Part shown: in pieces, positions 55,640 through 64,000 of the stretch | How positions within the stretch are numbered: position 1 is the first letter of the stretch | Layout: every line of letters starts with the position of its first letter | Assembly: GCA_027475525.1 (NCBI GenBank) | Contig: JAMWFC010000017.1 | Coordinates: 1-64,000 of the forward strand | Source of the DNA: Macrolepiota albuminosa | Taxonomy: Eukaryota > Basidiomycota > Agaricomycetes > Agaricales > Agaricaceae | Reading direction: 5' to 3' | DNA: 64,000 nucleotides | Program-made: the position numbers and the translations under genes | The notes under the pieces: generated by a model | Database searches by the model: none | Seen by the model: only the letters and a program-made list of their open reading frames with translations | What the model was told of the DNA's origin: nothing

Positions 55640-58600
55640 ATACGGCGAGGACAGTCCAGACGAGGCCCAGCGCAGACACTACAACGACGGCTACAATCCC
55701 TACCCCGATCCCTTCAGCTCCTACGACGACCACTCCATCCTCCGTCCTCCGCCACCGCCACCGCCGCCCCTCTTTGCCCGTCCCCTGCCCTCTCCAGCGC
55801 CCCCTCCCCCTCCACCACCGCCCCTCCCGAGCACGACACCGCTCTCGTTCGGCACCCACCGCACGCCCTACGTCCACGACGACGCCGACCAAGACCGCAT
55901 CGACACGGGCGACATCCCGCTGCTCCACCGCGATGCCTCACAGCATTCATTCCACCACTCCTTTGTCAACGTCCCCCCCGATGACGACGACGACGAGACC
56001 GTCAATAACATCCGCTACGGCCGGATCCCCCAGCGCGTCCCAAGGAGATACAAGACTATCAAAAAAGTCGAGTCCGTGTCTTTCTCTTTCTCTTTCTCTC
56101 TCTGTGTTTGTGCCGTGCTTAACACTCCCCCCCCCCTACAGACTCTTCCACGGGAACTTTGTGCTAGACTCTGAAGTGCCCAGCAAGCTGCTAGACATGT
56201 GCGCGCAGCGCACCTCGCGCGAGTTCACGCACATGCGGTACAGCGCTGCGACGTGCGACCCGAACGACTTCAAAGATTCCGGGTTCACATTACGGCAGGT
56301 ACACTACGACCCGCCGCGCCGGACGGAGCTGTTCATCGTCATGACGATGTACAACGAGGACGAGGAGCTCTTCTGTCGTACTATGCACGGCGTCATGCGT
56401 AACGTCGCGCATCTGTGTAAACGCGAGCGCAGTAAGACGTGGGGAAAGGACGGATGGAAGAAGGTTGTGGTGTGTATTGTTAGTGATGGACGCGCGAAGA
56501 TTAATAGTAGGACGTTGAGTGTTATCGCTGCTATGGGCGCGTACCAGGAGGGCGTCGCAAAGGTCGGTCCGCCCCGCCGCGCGCGTCTCTTTGTTTTTGT
56601 TCTGCTCCTACTCACACTTGCATAGAACGAAATCAACAAGATGCCCGTCACAGCCCACATCTACGAATACACTTTGTTCTGCTCCTACTCACACTTGCAT
56701 AGAACGAAATCAACAAGATGCCCGTCACAGCCCACATCTACGAATACACAACCCAAAGTCCGTCCCCCCCTCCCCCTCCTCTTCCTACTCACATACTCAC
56801 ACACTCACACCCCAAAGTCTGCGTAACACCCTCTCTCAAACTCGAAGGGCCCGAAAAAGGCCACGTACCCGTCCAACTAATCTTCTGCCTCAAAGAAAAA
56901 AACGCGAAAAAGATAAACTCCCACCGCTGGTTCTTCAACGCCTTCTCTGCAATACTCCAACCAAACGTCTGCGTCCTCCTGGACGTAGGCACCCAACCCG
57001 GCCCGACGTCCATCTACCACCTCTGGAAAGCCTTCGACATCAACTCGAACGTCGGCGGCGCGTGTGGCGAGATCGTCGCCCTTAAAGGGAGGTATGCGAG
57101 GAATTTGGTTAATCCCCTTGTTGCGGCGCAGAATTTTGAGTATAAGATGAGTAATATTTTGGATAAGCCTTTGGAGAGTGTGTTTGGGTATATTACGGTG
57201 CTGCCTGGGGCGTTTAGCGCCTATCGGTATATTGCACTGCAGAATGACCATACAGGCGAGGGTCCCCTCCAGAAGTATTTCCTTGGAGAGAAGATGGTAA
57301 GTCTCTTTTCCCTTTCCCTTTCGAGGCTGACGGAACGTATGCTGTGTTTTCTTTGGTGTAGCACGGCGCAGGCGCGGATATATTCACGGCGAACATGTAT
57401 CTTGCTGAAGACCGGGTGCGTGTTGGCTCGTGAGGAGCTCATTCGTAACGCTGACGACGCACACACAGATCCTCTGTTGGGAACTCGTGTCGAAGCGCGG
57501 GGGGTCGTGGATATTGCATTATGTTAAATCTGCGTATGCTATCACTGATGTGCCTGATCAGGTGGGTTTGGGTTTGTCTTCTCCTGTTTTTGAGTGGGCG
57601 CTTACTCGTTCGCTTACTCGTCCCGCCCTGCCTTACCCTACCTACTCCACCGCCCACCGCCGCCCCACCACCCCACCCCACTGCCCACTCCCCGCCTCGC
57701 CGCCCCACCCCACTGCCCACTGCCCCACCCCACTGCCCACTCCCCGCCCCGCCTCGCCGCCCACCCGCCCGCCACACAGGTCCCCGAACTAATCTCCCAG
57801 CGCCGTCGATGGCTCAACGGCTCCTTCTTCGCCGCCGTCCACAGCACCGTCCACTTTTATTACATATACCGCAGCGCACACTCCTTTGCGCGCAAGGCGT
57901 GGATACACGTCGAGATGGTGTATCAGTTTTTTAGTTTGGTGTTTAGTTGGTTCGCGTTGGTGTGTGTTTTTTTTTTGGGTTTTGAGTTTGGGTGTTTCCG
58001 CCCCCCTTGTCCCTTATCCTCCTCTGTCGCGCTTCTGCGCTTCCCCCCACCCTGCTTTCCCCCACCCCCACCCCCGCTCCCACGCCGCGCTGACGCACTG
58101 ACACACTGACACACGACGCCCACAGGCCAACTACTTCATCGCCTTCGCGATACTCGCATCCGCGCTCGAAGACCCGTCGTTCAACCTCCCCTGGATCCAC
58201 ATCCTCAACACCATCCTGACGTACTTCTACCTCGGGCTTCTCATCATGTGTTACATACTCTCGCTTGGGAATCGGCCGCAGGGGAGTAAGTGGGGATACA
58301 CGGGCGCGTTTGTGGGGTTTGCGGTTATTACTGTTTATATGACGGTGAGTGGAGGTGTTTTTGCGCGGGGTTGGTGGGTTGCTCATGGTATGAATTCGTG
58401 ATGTGGATAGACGGCAGCGGTGTTGTTGGCGGTTAAAGGCATCGAGAACGTGGCGACGAGCGTGAACGAGGAACAGAACAGGGCGCTCCAGCTCTCGGAT
58501 ATGTTCACGAACCCGATTTTTAGGAATATCGTCCTTTCGTTGATGGCGACGTTGGGGCTGTATGTCGTTTCGTCGTTGCTTTTTGTATGTGGTTTTTCTT

Positions 58601-59448
58601 TGTGGTTGTGTTGGATGTGTTGTGATGCTTGTCTGTTTGTTTTTTTTTGCTTCTGCTCGCGCCTGCTTTGCTTGTTGATCCTCCGCCGCTCGGTTCGCCA
58701 TGCGCCTTGCTCCCGCTCGTCGCCGACGCAGTTCGAGCCGTGGCACATGATAACCTCGTTCATCCAGTACTTGCTCATGGCGCCCTCGTACATCGCCGTG
58801 CTAAACGTTTACGCGTTCTCGAACGTGCACGACGTGTCGTGGGGCACGAAAGGGGACAACAAGCCGCAGGCGGACTTGGGCAAGGTCGAGACGAAAGGAG
58901 ACAATAAGAACGAGGTCGAAGTCGTCGTGCCGACTGCGAAGAACGATATTAACGCGCTGTATGAAGACGCGATACATGTTTTGAGCACTAAGAGGCCGAA
59001 GGAGGTGCAGAGGGTCGACGAGGCGACTAAGCAGGAGGATTATTATAGAGGGTTTAGGACCAAGTGAGTTTGTTTGTTTGTTTTTTTGGGGTTCAGGGAT
59101 TTGGAGTGAGCTGATGGGATGTGCAGTGTGTTGTTGGCGTGGACGTTGAGTAATGTGAGTTTCTTTTTTTTTTTTGGGTTGGGGGTTGTGGATTGCGGAT
59201 TGCGGATTGATGGGACGGTTTGTGCAGGCGCTCCTTGCGGCTGTCGTGGTGTCTGCGAACGACACGAAGAGCGCGAATACGGCTGTTAATGGGTACATGG
59301 CGTTTATATTGTTCTCTGTCGCCGGTCTTGCGTGTACGTCGGCCTTTTCCCCGCTTGATGGGTTTTTGATTTCTCGTTTTTTTCTCTAGTTATTCGGTTC
59401 GTGGGGTCTACGACGTATATGGTTGTCCGGCTATTTGCGGGAGAGTAG
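55632..59448 (+). CDS. CHS: Chitin synthase (division 1, class I-III type)
   Basis: Thirteen exons: 55632-56071, 56142-56562, 56703-56757, 56818-57296, 57362-57415, 57469-57561, 57780-57959, 58126-58344, 58411-58584, 58732-59063, 59127-59154, 59228-59333, 59390-59448. This assumes one 77-bp duplicate is ignored; then all phases agree and give 879 residues, a normal length. The enzyme makes chitin from UDP-GlcNAc at the plasma membrane. It has a proline/aspartate-rich N-terminus, a chitin synthase N-terminal motif ([13 protein letters not shown]), [29 protein letters not shown], the donor/acceptor regions LLDVGTQPG and [14 protein letters not shown], the catalytic QRRRWLNGS, several C-terminal membrane helices and SWGTKGD. 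The promoter side is repeat-derived. Confidence 0.95.
56596..56749. repeat. 77-bp direct duplication across an intron-exon border of chitin synthase
   Basis: The unit TTTGTTCTGCTCC... includes the end of intron 2, its acceptor TTGCATAG and most of exon 3. Spacing exactly 77. Left in place it gives a doubled acceptor and exon. Confidence 0.9.
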
Positions 59449-59639
59449 TTTGAGGAACTTTTCGTGTTGTTATATACCTTTGCTCCCTTTTTGATTGATA
59501 ACCCCTCTTATAGACTCGAACGAGATACTAATTGACGTTGTGTATTAGTGTAGTGTAGCTACCCCGTAGAATGTATGTCGTTTGACTGACATGAAATTCC
59601 TTTTGCGTGGGGAAATCAGTAATTTATTATCTTTATTCG
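59449..59639. other. Convergent 3' ends of chitin synthase and F-box gene A
   Basis: No gene. From about 59,519 the sequence is shared with 62,057 onward, the start of the F-box tandem unit. Confidence 0.6.
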
Positions 59640-61469
59640 TTACGCATAAGGTAGAGCAAACAGATGTCCTTGTGCATGAGATAGATATACTACGCCATAT
59701 CTGTCTTCGATTGCCACGGAATAGATTTCTGCCAAGTCAATGTAACAAGGAACGTCAAGCGTACGAATATGGACGGCTGGTGGGTCGTCCCATTGCAGGA
59801 GACACAGCTGAGGGCTTTGGTCGGCGTGATACATAACAAGGACTGAATATATCCCAGAATGACTTGAAGCCAACAGCCAAGGTGCAGAATAGTCACAATA
59901 GTGGGACCCAACCTTGCCATCCATTTCAATCGTCTTTCCATACTCGATGTCACGAGGTGTGCGCGTATGAATCTGCTTGAGAGGCGAGAAGGATGCGTAG
60001 GTGTGTCCAGCGAATGCTTCTGTATTCACGAAGCGGAGATCGTGGAGTCCGAATGGTGATAGCTTCAATTCAATGATCTCTCTGTGAAGACCTTTCAAGA
60101 GATCAGGGATGACCACTTGTGCGGCGAGCTCAATGACGGGTTCTGTCCAACTTGGGTTTTCCCCTGATGAGAGTTTGTCGACTGGGCAGCGGTAGATATT
60201 GTAAGTTTCATGACCTGTATAACAGTCGTTCCATGCACTTATTATGAAAAGTCTTTTATTGACGACTGAAAACGAGATGGATCGTTTGTTCTCCATAGGT
60301 ACGAATTAGCCTTTGATGATGTGTGATAGATTATGATATTTACCGCTGTCACGATCCTCGTGACAAGTCCGAAAACCCAGAAGTCTCCTAATAACATACG
60401 TCATAATCTCCTTTTTTCTTACTTCCCTATTCTAATAAAACATTTCTTCGATTTCACGAGTATCTCAGTTTCAGAACTTCCTATTCTTTTTCTCCTAAAA
60501 AACTACATATAAAAACCCATGTATTAGTCTATATTCGTTGTACAATTAACGCAGTTGTCTCTCTCGTAAACTCGTTCTCTCTCTCTCGTTCTAAGTTCTT
60601 AAGATCTCTGAACGGGTTTCTGACAACCGCTAGCTCTACAGGGACTATTGGGACCTCGACAGATAACTTTTGCGTGAAATCCATCATGTGGATGAAGTCA
60701 CCAACGCAACGAAGACCGACTATATTTGGATTAACAAACAAACATCCGTTCAGATATTGAGACGGAGGATCTGTCAAAAGGAGTTCTCGGACACTCGGGA
60801 TGTCTCCAGCCTCGTACTCGATAGAGATAACTTTTAATAGTATTCTGAAGCGAGTGGTCAGAGACGGATACCCGCTCGTAATACTTTGCATCTACCTATC
60901 CAGAACGCGAACTATAGCTGCAATCAAATGGTTTCCAGAGTCATCAAAGTGCACACGGCGTATTATTACACCAACATGGATCCTTTGTAGCGGCATCTGA
61001 CCATTGCTATCACAAATAAGGATTTGCTTCTGTTTTCTGAGATACAACACTACAAAAGGCGTCGTCGGTATAGCAGCGAGGATCTCAGCCGGTTCTTCAT
61101 TCTCCATATATGGATACTGAGTTGTCCTGACCGATCGTGCAATACGAGGCCTTTCTAGGCTCCAGTTTCGTTCTAATTTATTGGTATGACGAGCCACACG
61201 CCGTAGTCCGCCGATAGTCATTTGAGAAAGATCAGTACCGATAGGGCAAGCCAAATTTCGAATTTTTTCAGTCCTTTCCAGGACATCTAACCACAGGAAT
61301 CTCGAGTCCGCTAGTTGTCGTAGGGAAGAACAAACCTTTGAAGATGTCAGCTTGTTGTGTCTGGATACTAGGTTTGGAATAAAGTTACAGAAACAAGGGA
61401 AAAGACATGGGATAAGTCAAGAAGGGAGCAAATCCTAATCAGAACGTCGAAAGGGATGTCTTGAAGCAT
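59640..61469 (-). CDS. F-box protein, copy A (carries a solo LTR)
   Basis: Exons 61469-61389, 61335-60896, 60844-60628, 60290-59640 are in phase and give 462 residues. The N-terminus MLQDIPFDVLIRICSLLDLSHVFSL is an F-box, which docks to Skp1 of the SCF ubiquitin ligase. The rest has repeated beta-strand pairs (FVVLYLRKQKQILICDSNGQ; FIIS AWND; IYSVAIEDRYGVVYLSHAQG), in the manner of the beta-propeller-like part of many mushroom F-box proteins. A solo LTR (60,347-60,625) lies at the end of exon 3, with the donor GT inside its target duplication. Splicing might be harmed. Copy B shows the uninterrupted state. Confidence 0.75.
60347..60625 (+). repeat. Solo LTR in F-box copy A
   Basis: 279 bp from TGTCACGATCC to TTTCTGACA, with inverted ends TGTCA/TGACA. 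A perfect 5-bp target duplication ACCGC flanks it (60,342-60,346 and 60,626-60,630). Copy B has a single ACCGC at the matching place. A TATAAAAACC box near 60,511 suggests + orientation. The start resembles the E2 LTR start (TGTCACGA) but the rest differs. Confidence 0.9.
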
Positions 61470-61569
61470 GAATTGGACAAGTCGGGAGATAAAATCAAGA
61501 GAGAGATTAGATTGAAATCTACACAGCCACACTAAGCCGCAGTTGGGACATGTCATTCAAAATTCTGAT

Positions 61570-62056
61570 GGTTGCCTAACTCAAGCAAAGCTCACACGAA
61601 GAATGCTGCACGTGGTGCCACTAATACCATCAAACGACAGGTCATATTGTTACTATGTTACTATTTTGTTATCTACCTTCGCTAAGTAAATAGCTAAGGA
61701 CGAGTCTGTAAGGACACACCTCGATAGACCTAGTAAGTAGTATACCGTAAAATGGGCAAGTGGGGTAGCATCAAAACCCCGTAGGGAAAGCTTGCCACCA
61801 CTGCGAGTGAAATACACAAAGTTGCGCAATGCCTACATTAGAAGTAAAATTACGAATCAACGTCCCTCGCTGCAAGCCTTTGAACTTGACCCCAAATGCG
61901 GCCAGCTAATATACGTAGACAGCAGAGAGGGGTTTGTTTAGTATAGTTTTCTAATGGTTTTGTGACTGGGGTGGGGTGGTGGTTGTGCTTCAGTTTGATA
62001 ACGATTTAAAATCACAAGTACCCTTCCGACTTCTGCCAAGGATGGGAGCGTTGGCC
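61570..62056. other. Spacer between F-box copies
   Basis: No gene supported. It separates the two tandem units; it is not duplicated. Confidence 0.6.
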
Positions 62057-62193
62057 TGAACGAGATACTAATTGACGTTGTGTGTTAGTGTAGTGTAGCT
62101 ACCCCGTAGAATGTATGGACAGAATTCGTATGTCTTTTGACTGACATGAGGTTCCTTTTGCGTGAGGAAATCGGTAATTTATTATCTATCTCG

Positions 62194-63754
62194 TTACGCA
62201 TAAGGTAGAGCAAACAGATGCCCTTGTGCATGAGATAGATATACTACGCCATATCTGTCTTCGATTGCCACGGAATAGATTTCTGCCAAGTCAATGTAAC
62301 AAGGAACGTCAAGCGTACGAATATGGACGGCTGGTGGGTCCGAGTCACATTGCAGGAGACACAGCTGAGGGCTTTGGTCGGCGTGATACATAACAAGGAC
62401 TGTATATATCCCAGAATGACTTGAAGCCAACAGCAAAGGTGCAGAATAGTCACAATAGTGGGACCCAACCTTGCCCTCCATTTCAATCGTCTTTCCATAC
62501 TCGATGCTACGAGGTGTGCGCGTATGAATTTGCTCGAGGGGCCAGGAGGATACGTAGGTGAGTCCAGCCAATACTTCTGTATTCACGACGCGGAGATTGT
62601 GGAATCCGAATGGTGATAGCTTTGATTCTGTGATCTCTGTGTCAAGACCTTCCGAGAGATCGGAGATGACCAGTCGTGCGGCGAGCTCAATGGCAGGTTC
62701 TGTCCAACTAGGGTTTTCCCCTGATGAGAGTTTGTCGACTGGGCAGCGGTAGATATTGTAAATTTCATGACCTGTATAACGGTCGTTCCATGCACTTATT
62801 ATGAAAAGTCTTTTGTTGACGACTGAAAAAGAGATGGATGGGTTGTTCTCCATAGGTACGAATTAGTCTTTGATGATGTGTGGTAGATTAAGATATTTAC
62901 CGCCAGCTCTACAGGGACTATTGGGACCTCGACAGATAACTTTTGCGTGAAATCCATGATATGGATGAAAGACCTCCCATCGTCACCATCGCAACGAAGA
63001 CCGACTAGATTTGGAGCAACAAACAAACATCCGTTCAGATATTGAGACGGAGGATCTGTCAAAAGGAGTTCTCGGACACTCAGAATTTCTCCAGCCTCGT
63101 ACTCGATAGAGATAACTTTTAATAGTATTCTGAAGCGAGTGGTCAGCGATGGATACCCGCTCGTAATGTTTTGCACCTACCTATCCAGAACGACTATAGC
63201 TGCAATCAAATGGTTTCCAGAGTCATCAAAATGCGCACGGCGTCTTATTACACCAACATAGATCCTTTGTAGCGGCATCTGACCATTGCTATCACAAATA
63301 AGGATTTGCTCCTGTTTTCTGAGATACAACACTACAAAAGGCGTCGTCGGTATAGCAGCGAGGATGGTAGCCGGTTCTTCGTTTTCCATATGCGAATACT
63401 GAGTTATTCTGACCGATCGTGCAATACGAGGCCTTTCTAGGCCCCAGTTTCGTTCTAATTTATTGGTATGACGAGCCACACGCCGTAGTCCGCCGATAGT
63501 CATTTGAGAAAGATCAGTACCGATAGGGCAAGCCAAATTCCGAGTCTTTCCAGTCCTTTCCAGGACATCTATCCACAGGAATCTCGAGTCCGCTAGTTGT
63601 CGTAGGGAAGAACAAACCTTTGAAGAAGAGGTCAGTTTGTTGCATCTGGGTACGAGGTTTGGAATAAAGTTACAGAAACAAAGGAAAGGACATGGGATAA
63701 GTCAAGGTGGGAGCAAATCCTAATCAGAACGTCGAAAGGGATGCCTTGAAGCAT
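62194..63754 (-). CDS. F-box protein, copy B
   Basis: Exons 63754-63674, 63617-63181, 63129-62901, 62847-62194 are in phase and give 466 residues. It is closely similar to copy A over the full length, with a one-residue deletion near the end of exon 2, four extra residues in exon 3 (DGRSF region) and scattered substitutions (F-box MLQGIPFDVLIRICSHLDLS). All splice sites are kept. It looks intact and is the empty-site reference for the solo LTR in copy A. Tandem duplication with divergence is usual for mushroom F-box genes. Confidence 0.8.
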
Positions 63755-63910
63755 GAATTGGACAAGTCTGGAGATAAGATCCCACAAGAGATTAGATTGA
63801 AATCTACCCCGACCACTAAAAAATATCAGTGGCGGTGGTGAATGGTAGTCAAAACTATGTTTTTACGCAGGTGTGACTGACTGGTACTATCACGTGCGTC
63901 TAGGTGAGGG

Positions 63911-63968
63911 TCGCAGGTGAGACATGCCCCAAGGGAGTCTCACTTCGACGACCACTCTCTAGGTAAGT
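63911..63968 (-). repeat. Hairpin repeat H, copy 2
   Basis: Inverse match to 50,634-50,691 with two or three differences. The 9-bp stem is kept but for one position. Confidence 0.75.
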
Positions 63969-64000
63969 GGCATAATGTGAAGGGAGTGTCACTAAGATGA

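Noticed and set aside
57638..57847. Glycine/tryptophan-rich - strand frame in chitin synthase
   Set aside because: Product of the CCCCACTGCCCA simple repeat in intron 6 and the adjacent exon.

Overview
The window is nuclear DNA of a filamentous basidiomycete, most likely an Agaricomycete. The evidence is genes with many short (about 50-60 nt) introns, a class I-III type chitin synthase, a fungal NB-ARC/TPR receptor relic, a jelly-roll single-pass membrane protein, F-box proteins, an EB1 homologue and two Ty3/gypsy lineages typical of mushrooms. The species cannot be named from this sequence.

Layout. 1-29,922 is a nest of two Ty3/gypsy retrotransposons. Element E1 (+ strand, no chromodomain seen) runs from the window start to about 9,663. 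Its 3' LTR ends inside the 3' LTR of element E2, a chromovirus on the - strand. A 13,043-bp stretch (2,762-15,804) reappears without visible difference at 15,905-28,947 after a 100-N gap; a second 100-N gap lies at 29,746-29,845. The E2 5' LTR edge at 29,922 abuts a decayed LINE (-, to about 33.8 kb) that has lost its reverse transcriptase. 34.3-37.6 kb is a broken NLR-type gene (-). 39.1-41.6 kb holds two intact-looking host genes (EB1, F-box-like). 41.9-50.4 kb is an AT-rich repeat block with a large inverted repeat (arms about 2.5-2.9 kb), each arm carrying a copy of an intron-rich membrane protein gene. 50.4-55.6 kb holds short dispersed repeats around a jelly-roll membrane protein gene (-). 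55.6-59.4 kb is a chitin synthase gene (13 exons). 59.5-63.8 kb is a tandem pair of F-box genes (-), one carrying a solo LTR.

Two points matter most. First, at least 23 places carry a direct duplication at a spacing of exactly 77 bp (three more at 76-79), in transposons and host genes alike. This is almost certainly an assembly artefact. Since 77 is not a multiple of 3, it breaks reading frames that are probably intact in the organism. Second, both retrotransposons carry, between pol and the 3' LTR and on the opposite strand, a multi-exon gene for a six-cysteine protein close to the Zn2Cys6 pattern. Each element is also loaded along its length with its own short CG-containing motif: TTRSCG in E1, TCCCGG in E2. 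I propose, as inference, an element-encoded DNA-binding factor whose target sites have built up in its own element, in the way of plant VANC anti-silencing factors. This is the best candidate for an undescribed system here.
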